Source: Pseudomonadota bacterium (lineage in GTDB: Bacteria > Pseudomonadota > Gammaproteobacteria > Steroidobacterales > Steroidobacteraceae). From it: a stretch of 64,000 bases of DNA. Below, one piece after another: positions 16,657-25,616 of the stretch. The notes beneath the pieces were generated by a model. The model did not search any database, had not been told where the DNA came from, and saw nothing but the letters and a program-made list of their open reading frames with translations. The number at the start of each line of letters is the position of its first letter. Position 1 is the stretch's first letter. The position numbers and the translations under genes are program-made. The DNA lies in contig JAFEDU010000003.1 of the NCBI GenBank assembly GCA_018241425.1, forward strand, positions 434,001-498,000. Reading direction: 5' to 3'.

Positions 16657-17313
16657 CTAGGGAGTCGGGGTGACGGGCGCGCCCAGTTGCGCCGGCACCC
16701 GCTGCGCGATCTGCGCCAGCTGTCCCTCGGCGAGTTCGTACAGGCCCTGGGCAGCGCGTACGCGTTGCACCAGCGCCTCGCCGAGCCGCCGATGGGCACG
16801 GTACAGGCGCGTGCGCACCGTGGTCTCGTGGACCCCCAGGCAGGCTGCCGTCTCGATCCCGCTGATGCCCTCGACCACGCGCAGCACGAACACCGTGCGG
16901 AAGGCTTCCGGCAGCCGTCCGAGGCGATGCTCGAGCTCGGCGCGCTCGGCGAGGGGCTCCGCGGTGACGGGCGCGGACCCCGGCACGCGTCGCTGCGCGC
17001 GCGCCAGCTGGTAGGCGATGCGGGTGAGCCAGGCCGCGAACTTCCCGGTCGGCTCGTAGCGCGAGAGGTCCGCGAAGGCGGACCGGAAGGTGTCCTCGAG
17101 GACCGCAAGGGCCGCGTGCTCATCGCCGGTGAGGCTGGCCGCCACGCGGTACAGGCGCCGCCCGTAGCGGCGGATCAGCGTTCCGACCGCCTCGGGCTCG
17201 CCGCCGCGGGCGCGCTCGATCAGGAGCAGGTCGGGCAGCTGCTCATTCAATGGGGTTGCAGCCCGGCGTGCAGGGGAATCGGTGCCCCGAACGGGGGGGA
17301 GGGGGTCCAGCAT
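16657..17313 (-). CDS. ECF-type sigma-70 family RNA polymerase sigma factor
   Basis: A 218-residue protein with a sigma-2 region (about 45-105, LIRRYGRRLYRVAASL through TGKFAAWLTRIAYQLA) and a sigma-4 helix-turn-helix region (about 132-180, LPEAFRTVFVLRVVEGISGIETAACLGV then ETTVRTRLYRAHRRL). Residues after 185 are a short Gln/Ala-rich tail. No anti-sigma factor or zinc-binding partner is encoded beside it. It starts only 33 bases from the divergent GH3 glucosidase gene, so the two promoters must overlap and the sigma factor may control its neighbour, but no matching promoter pair could be confirmed. Confidence 0.88.
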   Translation of the reverse strand: MLDPLPPVRGTDSPARRAATPLNEQLPDLLLIERARGGEPEAVGTLIRRYGRRLYRVAASLTGDEHAALAVLEDTFRSAFADLSRYEPTGKFAAWLTRIAYQLARAQRRVPGSAPVTAEPLAERAELEHRLGRLPEAFRTVFVLRVVEGISGIETAACLGVHETTVRTRLYRAHRRLGEALVQRVRAAQGLYELAEGQLAQIAQRVPAQLGAPVTPTP

Positions 17314-17346
17314 GTGAGTCGACCTCGGGTGTGTATCCTAGCCACC

Positions 17347-19323
17347 ATGGAACAAAGACCGGTCCGGACGGCCGGGTATTGCGCGGCGCTTGTGTTGGGG
17401 CTCCTCGGGACGGGTCCGGCCGGTGCCGCCGCAGCCGATGCCGCGCCTGTCATTCATCCGCAACAATGGCCGCGGCTGCGCGCGGCGCTGCCGCCGGATG
17501 GGGCCCTGGAGGCGCGCGTCACGGCGTTGCTCGCGGGCCTGAGCCTCGAGGAGAAGGCGGCGCAGCTGGTGCAGGCCGACATCGGCAGCATCACCCCGGA
17601 GGATCTGCGTGTTCATCCGCTGGGCTCCATCCTGAACGGCGGCAACTCGTCACCCCGCGACGACAAGCTCGCCGCACCCGGTGAGTGGCTGGCACTGGCC
17701 GACCGGTTCTACGACGCCTCGAGCGGGACCGCCGGCAGCCCCCGGGTCCCGGTCATCTGGGGGACCGATGCCGTCCACGGGCACAACAACATCCCCGGGG
17801 CGACCATCTTTCCGCACAACATCGGCCTCGGGGCGGCGCGCGACCCGGACCTGATCCGCCGCATCGGGGAGATCACCGCCCTCGAGGTGCGGGTGACCGG
17901 GCTCGACTGGGCGTTTTCCCCGACCGTCGCGGTGGCGCGGGACGCGCGCTGGGGCCGGACCTACGAGAGCTATTCCGAGGACCCGGCCGTGGTGCGGGCC
18001 TACGCGGCGGCCATGGTCGAGGGGCTGCAGGGCGCCCCCGGCTCCCCGAACTTCCTGGACGCCGCCCACGTGCTGGCGACCCCGAAGCATTTCCTCGGCG
18101 ACGGCGGCACGCAGGGCAAGGACCAGGGCGACAACCCGGCGGGCGAGAAGGAGCTGCGCGAAATCGACAGCCCCGGTTACCAGGCAGCCCTCGGGGCGGG
18201 CGCCCAGACCGTCATGGCCTCCTACTCCAGCTGGCAGGGCCTGAAGATGCACGGCAACCGCGAGCTCCTGACCGAGGTGCTCAAGGGGCGCTTCGCCTTC
18301 GACGGCTTCGTCATCGGGGACTGGAACGGGCACGCCCAGCTGCCGGGCTGCACCCCGGTCAGCTGCGCCGCGGCGGTGAACGCCGGCCTCGACATGCTGA
18401 TGGCGCCGGATGGCTGGAAGGAACTGGCCGCGAACCTCGCCACCCAGGCCGGCAGCGGGGAAATCCCGCTCTCGCGCCTGGACGACGCGGTGCGCCGCGT
18501 GTTGCGGGTGAAGCTGCGCGCGCACCTTTTGAGCGAGGGACGGCCCTCGGCCCGGCGCTACGCCGGGCGCTGGGAACTCCTGGGTGCGCCGGCGCACCGC
18601 GCGGTGGCGCGCCAGGCGGTGCGCGAGTCCCTGGTGCTGCTCAAGAACCAAAACCACCTGCTGCCGCTGTCCCCGAAGCTGCGGGTACTGGTGGCCGGCG
18701 ATGCCGCCGACAGCATCGCGCGCCAGAGCGGCGGCTGGACCATCAACTGGCAGGGGACCGAGCCCAACCAGGACTTCCCGCACGCGCAGACGCTCTACGC
18801 CGGCATCGCGCAGCGGGTGAAGGAGGGCGGCGGCAGCACCGAGCTCAGCGCCGACGGGCAGTTCCATACCCGCCCCGACGTCGCCGTCGTGGTGTTCGGC
18901 GAGAGCCCGTATGCGGAGTTCGAGGGGGACGTGAAGACCCTCGAGTACAGCCCGGGGGACAAGCACGACCTCGCCCTCATCCGCCGCCTGCGGGCGCAGG
19001 ACGTGCCGGTCGTGGCGGTGTTCCTGTCGGGGCGGCCCCTGTGGGTGAACGCCGAACTCAATGCCGCCGACAGCTTCGTCGCCGCCTGGCTCCCGGGCCC
19101 GGAGGGCGGGGGCGTGGCGGACGTGCTGTTCCGGCGCCCCGACGGCACGGTGCGCTTCGACTTCCGCGGCCGGCTGCCGTTCTCCTGGCCGAGGGACGTC
19201 CATCCGCCCGGTGTCGACGGGCGTCCCGGCGATGCGCCGCTCTTTGCACTCGGCTACGGGCTCAAGTACTCCGACGACGGCTACCTGCGTCGCCTGCCCG
19301 AGGAGCCGGCGGCGAGCCCGTAG
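17347..19323 (+). CDS. Exported glycoside hydrolase family 3 exo-beta-glucosidase
   Basis: A signal peptide (about residues 1-31) points to export. The (beta/alpha)8 domain holds IWGTDAVHGHNN, DARWGRTYESYSEDP, ATPKHFLGDGG and FVIGDWNGH, where Asp325 is the expected nucleophile. The second domain contains LLKNQNHLLPL and VVFGESPYAEFEGD (from about residue 515), the region of the acid/base in beta-glucan exohydrolases. At 658 residues it ends soon after the second domain and lacks the fibronectin-like or extra C-terminal domain of longer (about 830 aa) relatives. Likely substrate is a beta-glucan oligosaccharide. Its TAG stop abuts the stop of the convergent ParB-like gene. The ATG at 17347 was chosen over longer frames because it begins the signal peptide. 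Confidence 0.92.
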   Translation: MEQRPVRTAGYCAALVLGLLGTGPAGAAAADAAPVIHPQQWPRLRAALPPDGALEARVTALLAGLSLEEKAAQLVQADIGSITPEDLRVHPLGSILNGGNSSPRDDKLAAPGEWLALADRFYDASSGTAGSPRVPVIWGTDAVHGHNNIPGATIFPHNIGLGAARDPDLIRRIGEITALEVRVTGLDWAFSPTVAVARDARWGRTYESYSEDPAVVRAYAAAMVEGLQGAPGSPNFLDAAHVLATPKHFLGDGGTQGKDQGDNPAGEKELREIDSPGYQAALGAGAQTVMASYSSWQGLKMHGNRELLTEVLKGRFAFDGFVIGDWNGHAQLPGCTPVSCAAAVNAGLDMLMAPDGWKELAANLATQAGSGEIPLSRLDDAVRRVLRVKLRAHLLSEGRPSARRYAGRWELLGAPAHRAVARQAVRESLVLLKNQNHLLPLSPKLRVLVAGDAADSIARQSGGWTINWQGTEPNQDFPHAQTLYAGIAQRVKEGGGSTELSADGQFHTRPDVAVVVFGESPYAEFEGDVKTLEYSPGDKHDLALIRRLRAQDVPVVAVFLSGRPLWVNAELNAADSFVAAWLPGPEGGGVADVLFRRPDGTVRFDFRGRLPFSWPRDVHPPGVDGRPGDAPLFALGYGLKYSDDGYLRRLPEEPAASP

Positions 19324-20310
19324 CTACTCCGCCGACGCCCCGACCGCCACCCACGCGAGGTCGCGGTTGGAAACCGACCCCAGGTTGAAGGCGCGCGCGG
19401 CCGCGGCCATGCGCACCAGCGCCTGCGCCATCGGCATCGGCGGCTTCGTGTCCCCCTTCTTCGCCTTGTGGAAGCGCACCGGGTTGATGCGCGCCACGAC
19501 ATAGTTGCGCAGGTACGGGGACTTGAAGCCGCGCGCCGTGAGCCCCGCGATCACGGTCTTCACGCGCGCGTCGATCTCCAGCAGGCGCGCCGCGTAGTCC
19601 TCGCGCTGGCGCAGGCTCACCGCGAGCGTGCGCTCACTGAAGCGGTCGACCTTCTTGAGGAAGGAGCTGTAGGCGCCGCCGGCGAAGCGCGGCGCGCGCT
19701 CGTACACCAGGCCGAGGGTCAGGAGCTCGGGCGCCTCGAACTCGGCGCGGAACGCGTCCTCGCGCTCGCGGCCACGGCGCTTGACGAGGCTGCGCGCCAT
19801 GCGCACGACCTCGAGGCTGCGGTCCTTGAGGTTGTGCGCCTTTTCGGTGTTGAGCGCGAGGATGCGGTAGGCGAGGGCCTCGTCCGGGGAGATGAGCGCG
19901 GTGATCTGCTTAAGGCCCAGTACCTTGGCCGCCGCCAGGCGGTGGCGCCCGTTGGGCGTCCAGAAGCGGCCGTCCTCGCCGCGCACCACGATCAGCGGGT
20001 CGAGGAACGCCCCGGTCTGCTCGATCGCGCCCGCCAGCCGCTTGGCGTGCGTCGGGGACAGGTCGCGCTGGAAGGGCGTCGGCTGCACCGCGGCGAACGG
20101 CAGGCTCGCGATGAGGAGCGCGCGGCCGCCCAGCGGCTCCCGGTAGGCCGCGAGCGGGGCGCCGCCGGCCTCGCGCACCAGCTGCGCGAGCGAGCTCACG
20201 GCGGGGTCATCGAGCGCGAGGGCGACTTCCGCGGCACTGAGGCCACGGCTCTCGCGGCGCGGCGCAAGACTCGCGCGCTTGCGTTTGGGGGCGGCTTTTG
20301 CTCTGGCCAT
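19324..20310 (-). CDS. Stand-alone ParB N-terminal domain protein
   Basis: 328 residues: a basic N-terminal tail (KAAPKRKRAS), then a ParB/Spo0J-like nuclease/CTPase fold with FQRDLSPTHAKRLAGAIE, PLIVVRGEDGRFWTPNGRHRLAAAKVLG (the GRHR box corresponds to GERR/GEHR) and then a helical region. No ParA gene or obvious parS sites accompany it, so it is not the chromosomal partition pair; similar lone proteins are common in Gammaproteobacteria and their job is not established. A GGGAGA ribosome binding site precedes the ATG at 20310. It is divergent from the MATE gene with 58 bases between them. Confidence 0.82.
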   Translation of the reverse strand: MARAKAAPKRKRASLAPRRESRGLSAAEVALALDDPAVSSLAQLVREAGGAPLAAYREPLGGRALLIASLPFAAVQPTPFQRDLSPTHAKRLAGAIEQTGAFLDPLIVVRGEDGRFWTPNGRHRLAAAKVLGLKQITALISPDEALAYRILALNTEKAHNLKDRSLEVVRMARSLVKRRGREREDAFRAEFEAPELLTLGLVYERAPRFAGGAYSSFLKKVDRFSERTLAVSLRQREDYAARLLEIDARVKTVIAGLTARGFKSPYLRNYVVARINPVRFHKAKKGDTKPPMPMAQALVRMAAAARAFNLGSVSNRDLAWVAVGASAE

Positions 20311-20368
20311 GGCGCAATCTCCCGTTGGAACGAGTGTGCGAAAATGCGGGATCGATGAGGATGTTGCC

Positions 20369-21820
20369 ATGGACGCCCTCCCACAGTCAGCGACCGCCGC
20401 GCAGGCGGCCGCCGCCCCCGGCCGTCTGCCCGCGCAGCGCGTGGATGCGGACGGTCGCGTGCGCGTCGACCAGCGCGCCGTGCTGGCGCTGGCGCTGCCG
20501 CTCATGGCCAACAGTGCCGTCCAGATCGTCCTCAACCTCACCGACATGTGGTTCATGGGCCGCATCTCGACCAAGGCGCTGGCCGCGGTCGGGGCCGTGC
20601 AGTGGCTCATCATGGCCGCGGTGCTGGTGCTCGGCGGGGCGGGGACCGCCGTGCAGACCCTCGTGGCGCAGCACTACGGCGCGCGGCGCTACGAGCGCGC
20701 CGGGGAGGCGGTGTGGACCGCCATCTGGGGCATGGCGTGTGCGGCCCCGGTCTTCGTCGCGGTCGGTGCCGCACGGCACCTGATCCTCGCGCCGTTCGGG
20801 TTCGAGCCCGACATCGAGGGGCTCGCGGCCGCCTTCTGGATGCCGCGCATCGGCGGGGCATTCGTGGGAGCGGCGGTGTGGGCGACGCTCGGCTTCTTCA
20901 ACGGCATCGGCCGGCCGCGCATCACGCTGTGGATCACCATCGTGACCACCCTCACCAACGCGCTCCTCAACCAGGTCTTCATCTTCGGCCTGGGGTTCGG
21001 CATCGCCGGCAGCGCCTGGGCGACCAACTGCGCGCAGCTGATCGGGCTCCTGTTCGCGCTCGCGATCTTCCTCGGCCCCCACTACCGCGAGCAGTACCAC
21101 TCGCAGCGCAGCTGGCGCCCGCACCTGCCGCGCCTCCTCGAGCAGCTGCGCCTGGGCGTGCCGATGGGCGTGCTGCCGGCCGCGGACCTCATGGGGTTCG
21201 CGCTCTTCCAGATGATGCAGACCTGGCTCGGCACGGTGGACGGGGCCGCGACGCAGATGGTGATGATGCTCACCTCGCTCTCCTACATGCCCGGTTTCGG
21301 CATCGCCTCGGCGGCCACGACGCTCGTGGGCCAGTCGATCGGGGCCGGCGCGCGCGACTGGGCCTACCGCGTCGGCACCCGCACCATCCTGCTCGCCGCC
21401 TGCTACATGGGCGGCATCGGGCTCGTGATCGCGCTCGCCGGCCCCTGGGTGCTGCCGTTCTTCGCAGGCTCCCACGATGCCGACTCGCTCGCCGCGGTGG
21501 CCTTGGGGAGGCACCTGCTGTGGCTCGCGGCGGCGTTCCAGTTCTTCGACGGGCTCAACATGGGCAGCGGCATGTGCCTGCGCGGGGCGGGCGACGTGAA
21601 GGTGCCGGCCGCGCTGGTGCTGCCGCTGTCGCTGCTCTTGTTCGTGCCGCTCGCCCACATGCTGACCTTCCAGCCCGGGCAGGGCTGGGTGCACTTCCTG
21701 CCGCAGTTCGGCTACGGCGCCACCGGGGGTTGGGTGGCCGTGGTGGCCTACGTGCTGGTGCTCGGCAGCGCGCTGTTCCTGCGCTGGCGCTCGCGCGCCT
21801 GGCAGAAGATCCGGCTGTGA
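20369..21820 (+). CDS. MATE family multidrug/cation efflux transporter
   Basis: A 483-residue inner-membrane antiporter with about twelve hydrophobic segments in two homologous halves. The first half opens with LALPLMANSAVQIVLNLTDMWFMGRIS; the second with RLGVPMGVLPAADLMGFALFQ. GAGTAVQTLVAQHYGA and ASAATTLVGQSIGAG are the paired family motifs. MATE proteins export cationic drugs with H+ or Na+; the substrate here is unknown. The ATG at 20369 follows a GAGG; the frame extends back to 20279, but that would overlap the divergent ParB-like gene. YdcF follows 21 bases downstream. Confidence 0.9.
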   Translation: MDALPQSATAAQAAAAPGRLPAQRVDADGRVRVDQRAVLALALPLMANSAVQIVLNLTDMWFMGRISTKALAAVGAVQWLIMAAVLVLGGAGTAVQTLVAQHYGARRYERAGEAVWTAIWGMACAAPVFVAVGAARHLILAPFGFEPDIEGLAAAFWMPRIGGAFVGAAVWATLGFFNGIGRPRITLWITIVTTLTNALLNQVFIFGLGFGIAGSAWATNCAQLIGLLFALAIFLGPHYREQYHSQRSWRPHLPRLLEQLRLGVPMGVLPAADLMGFALFQMMQTWLGTVDGAATQMVMMLTSLSYMPGFGIASAATTLVGQSIGAGARDWAYRVGTRTILLAACYMGGIGLVIALAGPWVLPFFAGSHDADSLAAVALGRHLLWLAAAFQFFDGLNMGSGMCLRGAGDVKVPAALVLPLSLLLFVPLAHMLTFQPGQGWVHFLPQFGYGATGGWVAVVAYVLVLGSALFLRWRSRAWQKIRL

Positions 21821-21841
21821 GCGCTCGCTGAAGGGCACGGC

Positions 21842-22633
21842 ATGTTCGTGATCCTCAAGATGCTGCTGCGGCACCTGGTCCTCCCGCCCGCGGGACTGGT
21901 GCTGCTCGCCGCGGCGGGCGCGTGGCTCGCGCTGCGCCATCCGGCCGGCCGTGCGCGGCGCACGGGAGTGGCGCTGCTCGTGGCCGGGCTTGCGCTCCTG
22001 TGGCTGTTGTCCCTGCCGCTCACGGCCGGGTGGCTGGCGCGTGCCGCCGACCGCACCCCGGTGCTCGATGCCGCGCGCACCCAGGATGCCGGGGCGATCG
22101 TGATCCTGGGCGGGGGCGGTGCCCGGAAGTCGGCACCGGAATACGGCGGGGCCCCCGCGGCGGGCGCCGAGCTCCTCGAGCGCCTCGCCTACGGCGCCTA
22201 CCTCGCGCACCGCACGGGGCTCCCCGTGCTGGTGACCGGCACGTTCGCCGAGACCGAGGCGATGCACGCGACGCTGTCGCGCCAGTTCCAGGTGGCGCCG
22301 CGCTGGATCGAGAGCCACTCGCGCGATACGTTCCAGAACGCGCAGTTCTCGGCGCCGATCCTGAAGCAGTCCGGCGTGCAGCGGGTGCTCCTGGTGACCA
22401 GCGCCGCGCACGCCTGGCGTGCCGCGCACGAGTTCGAGGCCACCGGCCTCAAGGTCGTGCCGGCGCCGGTGGGACCCTGGGTCCCCCAGGAGCTGAACCT
22501 CTTCAGCTTCGTGCCTGACATGGACGCGCTCGGCCGCTCCACGGAAGGGCTGTACGAGCTCTCCGGGGACCTCGCCCGGCGACTGTTCGCCGCCTTGGGC
22601 GTGCGCCGCCAGGGCGGCGGCCCCGAGGGCTGA
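21842..22633 (+). CDS. YdcF/ElyC family (DUF218) membrane protein
   Basis: 263 residues with two N-terminal transmembrane segments (about 9-31 and 40-62) and a periplasmic DUF218 domain: DAGAIVILGGGGARKSAPEYGG, LPVLVTGTFAETEAM, IESHSRDTFQNAQFS and RVLLVTSAAHAWRA. E. coli ElyC of this family affects envelope integrity and peptidoglycan synthesis at low temperature. It lies in a same-strand run MATE, YdcF, rhomboid with gaps of 21 and 10 bases, probably one transcript. Confidence 0.88.
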   Translation: MFVILKMLLRHLVLPPAGLVLLAAAGAWLALRHPAGRARRTGVALLVAGLALLWLLSLPLTAGWLARAADRTPVLDAARTQDAGAIVILGGGGARKSAPEYGGAPAAGAELLERLAYGAYLAHRTGLPVLVTGTFAETEAMHATLSRQFQVAPRWIESHSRDTFQNAQFSAPILKQSGVQRVLLVTSAAHAWRAAHEFEATGLKVVPAPVGPWVPQELNLFSFVPDMDALGRSTEGLYELSGDLARRLFAALGVRRQGGGPEG

Positions 22634-22643
22634 GCGCCGGCGC

Positions 22644-23528
22644 GTGTCGACTCCGGAACTCGTTACGGTCTTCCGCTCGCCGCTCAAGCGGTTGTGCAAC
22701 GAGCGCCTGCTGGTGCTCACCGCGGTCGGCCTCGAGGGCGTCATCGTGCTGGGCGAGGGCGAGTTCCGGCTCGAGGTCGACGCACTGGCGGCGCCGGCTG
22801 CATTGCGGCAGCTCGCCCAGTACGAATCGGAGAACCGGCCGCCGCCCCCGCCACCGCCGCCGCCGCACGTCTTTCCGTACGCCTGGGTGGGCTGCCTCGC
22901 CTACGCCGCGGTGCTCTTCGGGGTGGCCGCCGCGCTCTCCCACGGCTGGTGGCGGCTGGATGCCTTCGAGGCGGGCGACCTGGATGCGGCGCGCGTGCAG
23001 GCCGGGCAGTGGTGGCGGGCCTGGACCGCGCTCACCCTGCACCTGGACGGCCCGCACCTGGCCGCGAACCTGCTCGCGGGGGTCTGGTTCGGGTACCTGG
23101 GCGCGACGCAGCTGGGCGTGGGCACCCTGTGGTTCCTCACCGTGACGGCGGCCGCCGGCGCGAACCTCATCGAGGGTCTGTGGGCGCCACCCGGGCACCA
23201 CTCGGTGGGCGCCTCCACCGCGGTGTTCGCGTGCCTCGGCGCGATGTCGGCGTATTCCTGGCGTGAGCGCCTGGGCACCCCGCAGCGCTGGGCGCGCCGC
23301 TGGGGTCCCCTGATCGCGGGCGTGGTGCTGCTGGGGTGGACGGGATCGGCCGGGGAGGGGACGGACCTGTTCGCGCACGTGGGCGGGTTCGCGATGGGCG
23401 TGCTCATCGGCAGCGTCGCCTCGCTCACGCCGCTGCGGCGCCGACTGCCGCGCGTGCCGCAGTGGCTGCCGGGCGGGGCCGCGCTCGCCTCGCTGGCGCT
23501 TGCCTGGGCGTGCGCCCTGCACAGCTAG
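22644..23528 (+). CDS. Rhomboid family intramembrane serine protease
   Basis: 294 residues. A cytoplasmic N-terminal part of about 70 residues ends in a run of nine prolines, then come about six membrane segments. The catalytic dyad is visible: Ser in GASTAVF and His in DLFAHVGGFAMG; the HLDGPHLAANLLAG segment matches the conserved HxxxxHxxxN pattern in the second helix. Start is GTG at 22644, ten bases after the ydcF-like stop. The polyproline spacer is unusual and could be a translation-stall site needing EF-P or a rigid linker. Substrate unknown. Confidence 0.9.
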   Translation: MSTPELVTVFRSPLKRLCNERLLVLTAVGLEGVIVLGEGEFRLEVDALAAPAALRQLAQYESENRPPPPPPPPPHVFPYAWVGCLAYAAVLFGVAAALSHGWWRLDAFEAGDLDAARVQAGQWWRAWTALTLHLDGPHLAANLLAGVWFGYLGATQLGVGTLWFLTVTAAAGANLIEGLWAPPGHHSVGASTAVFACLGAMSAYSWRERLGTPQRWARRWGPLIAGVVLLGWTGSAGEGTDLFAHVGGFAMGVLIGSVASLTPLRRRLPRVPQWLPGGAALASLALAWACALHS

Positions 23529-23530
23529 CG

Positions 23531-24514
23531 CTAGGGGCCCTCGACCAGGTAACCCTTGGCGCGCAGCAGCGCGAGCGCACCGTGCTCTCCGAGCAGGCGA
23601 TCCATCGACTGCACCGCGAGCGTGCCGCTGTTGCGGTTGAGGCTCTCCTCGACCGCGATGAGCCAGTCGTCCTGGGCGCGCGCGATCAGCGCGCGCACGC
23701 GCTCGGAGTTGGCCACCGCCGTGAGGCAGGTGGTCCGGTCGGCTGCCCAGGGCAGGCGGCGCAGCGTGTCGACGTCGCCGAGCGCCCAGGCCTGGGCGCG
23801 CTGCTGCATCGGGGCGATGTCGCTCTCGAGCAGCGTCACGACCGACTCCAGGCAGGCGACCTCGCGGTCGAGCGGCGTGCGCTCGACGTCCTTGATCACG
23901 TTCACCGGGTCCTCGATCTTCAGCTTGTCCTGGTGGATGCGCACGCCCTGCTCGCGCGCCAGCTCGAGCACCTTCTGCTGCACCTCGTTGCGCTGCGCGA
24001 GCCCCGCCGCGTCCAGCACGCGCGTGGTGAGCTGGCGCGCAGCCAGCATCGGCCGCATCTGCTCGAGCTTCGAGTCCTTCGGGTCGTAGCGCGACTTAAG
24101 GGCCTCCACGCGCGCGTACAGCGCCGGCGGGAGCGTGTCGCGCAGCGGGCGGTCGTCGGGGTCCTTCTGCAGCCGCCGCCATTCGATGTAGACCCGCAGC
24201 GCGGTCAAGGGATTGGCGCCGATGCCGTAGCTCGGCCACGCCGGCACGACCTCCTGCGTGTGCCGCAGCGTCTCGCGCACCGCATCCGGCTGCCACACCA
24301 TCTTCTTCGGCAGCGGGGAGATGGTCCCGAGGATCCACAGCGTGTGCTCGCCCTTGCGCACGGTCCACATGCGCGGACCTTCGTGCCGGCCCTCGATCAC
24401 GACCTCGGGCAGCGGCTCGGCCACGGTGGGGGAGGCCGGCTGCGCCGCCAGAGCGCCGGCCGCGGGCAACGTGGCGGCGAGCACGAGCAGGGACAGGCGG
24501 CGTGCCTGGGTCAC
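23531..24514 (-). CDS. TraB/GumN family exported protein
   Basis: 327 residues beginning with a Sec signal peptide (about 1-23, ending ALA-A). The TraB/GumN core opens with WTVRKGEHTLWILGTISPLPKKM, the conserved tip of the domain, and contains a long central helical region. GumN-type proteins are proposed metallopeptidases based on structural similarity to Tiki; activity is not demonstrated. The canonical GxxH of Tiki-like proteins is GTIS here, so one presumed ligand may be missing. It converges on the rhomboid gene with two bases between stops and is 15 bases downstream of the lipoprotein gene at 24530. Confidence 0.8.
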   Translation of the reverse strand: MTQARRLSLLVLAATLPAAGALAAQPASPTVAEPLPEVVIEGRHEGPRMWTVRKGEHTLWILGTISPLPKKMVWQPDAVRETLRHTQEVVPAWPSYGIGANPLTALRVYIEWRRLQKDPDDRPLRDTLPPALYARVEALKSRYDPKDSKLEQMRPMLAARQLTTRVLDAAGLAQRNEVQQKVLELAREQGVRIHQDKLKIEDPVNVIKDVERTPLDREVACLESVVTLLESDIAPMQQRAQAWALGDVDTLRRLPWAADRTTCLTAVANSERVRALIARAQDDWLIAVEESLNRNSGTLAVQSMDRLLGEHGALALLRAKGYLVEGP

Positions 24515-24529
24515 TGGGCTGGTCGCCCT

Positions 24530-25195
24530 TCAGTCCGTCGGCAGCCGCCGCGTCGAGGTGCCCTCGGCGAGGTCGTAGACCCGCGTCAGGTCCACGGCCG
24601 GCAGCTCGTAGCTGGCGATGTGGAGCTTGTCGGTGAGCCTGCGGCCGTCGGGTGCGAGGCTGTAGGTCTCGGTGACCTGGGGGCCCACCTGCGGCTTGAC
24701 CGCGATCACGTAGTCGCGCCCGCTCCACCCGGAGCGCTGGTCGGCGACCCCGTTCTCGGCCGAGACCACGCTCGTCAGCCCGGGGGTATAACTGCGGCGC
24801 GAGCTGCCGTAGTCGAACACGATCTCATCGGGCTTCTGGGTCACGGTCAGGTACTCCCCACGCGCGGCGGCCTCCACCAGCACGTGGGCCATGGGGGAGT
24901 GGGCGAGCGGGTTGCGGCGCGGCCCGTGCGGGTCATCGCCCGGCATGTCGTTGGGGGCCGCTGCGCCTGCGGCAATGCGCGCCTGCTGGATCGCCACGTT
25001 GCGGTCGATGATCTTGGTCGCCTGCTCGCGCATGTGGGCGAGGATCTTCTGCGGGTCGTCTGAAGCCTGGGTGTTCAGCTTCCAGGTGCCGGCGAGCGAG
25101 ACGCCAGCGGAGTCGCTCGCGACGCGCGGGCCGGTGCAGCCGGCAGCGAGCACGGCAGCGCACACCAGGAGCGTGGTCCCGCGGGCAGTCGACAT
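24530..25195 (-). CDS. Lipoprotein of unknown function (221 aa)
   Basis: The N terminus has a lipoprotein signal with lipobox LAAGC, giving a lipidated Cys near residue 20. The mature protein starts with SLAGTWKLNTQASDDP, a lipocalin-like opening strand, and contains VVSAENGVADQRSGWSGRDYVIAVK and ETYSLAPDGRRLTDKLHI, which reads as a beta-rich barrel. I do not recognise a named family. Start at 25195 was taken because the signal begins there; upstream in-frame residues are atypical. It is divergent from the cysteine-rich protein gene. Confidence 0.75.
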   Translation of the reverse strand: MSTARGTTLLVCAAVLAAGCTGPRVASDSAGVSLAGTWKLNTQASDDPQKILAHMREQATKIIDRNVAIQQARIAAGAAAPNDMPGDDPHGPRRNPLAHSPMAHVLVEAAARGEYLTVTQKPDEIVFDYGSSRRSYTPGLTSVVSAENGVADQRSGWSGRDYVIAVKPQVGPQVTETYSLAPDGRRLTDKLHIASYELPAVDLTRVYDLAEGTSTRRLPTD

Positions 25196-25262
25196 AATGG
25201 AGTATTCTCGCAAGTTCAGTGACCAGACGCAGCATCGCAGTTCGCCCAAGGTTCGCGCAACG

Positions 25263-25580
25263 ATGAGGCACCGCAAGGCTCCCGAGCTGGCGCGGCTCCA
25301 CGAGCGCATCGCGCGCCTGGACGCCGACAGCATCGACCAGCTCTACGGGCTCGAGCCGGTGTGGGAACCGGGCCTGGCGCCTGAGCACCTGCTGCCGGTG
25401 GAGTTCGTGCCCGTGCGCTGCCCGTACTGCGGCGAGCGCCTGGAGTCGCGCGTCGACCTCACCTCCGACGAGCCGGCGTACGTCGAGGACTGCGAAGTGT
25501 GCTGCCGCCCGATCGAGTTCGAGGTCGAACGCGCGGATGACGGGGCACTGAAGTCCCTGCGGGTGCGTCGCCTGGACTAA
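25263..25580 (+). CDS. CPXCG motif-containing cysteine-rich protein
   Basis: A 105-residue protein with a C-terminal zinc-ribbon-like domain: CPYCGE followed 30 residues later by EDCEVCCRPIEF. This pair defines the CPXCG cysteine-rich family, common in Gammaproteobacteria, normally about 60-70 residues. Here about 40 extra N-terminal residues (ELARLHERIARLDADSIDQLYGLEP) form a helical extension. An alternative ATG at 25197 would add 22 more residues. Function unknown; likely a zinc-binding cytoplasmic protein. Confidence 0.82.
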   Translation: MRHRKAPELARLHERIARLDADSIDQLYGLEPVWEPGLAPEHLLPVEFVPVRCPYCGERLESRVDLTSDEPAYVEDCEVCCRPIEFEVERADDGALKSLRVRRLD

Positions 25581-25616
25581 GATCCCCACCTGTCCTGCAT
25601 CATTTCAGGGGGATCG

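Noticed and set aside
20279..20368. Longer start for the MATE transporter at 20279
   Set aside because: It would overlap the divergent ParB-like gene and adds residues with no membrane-protein character.
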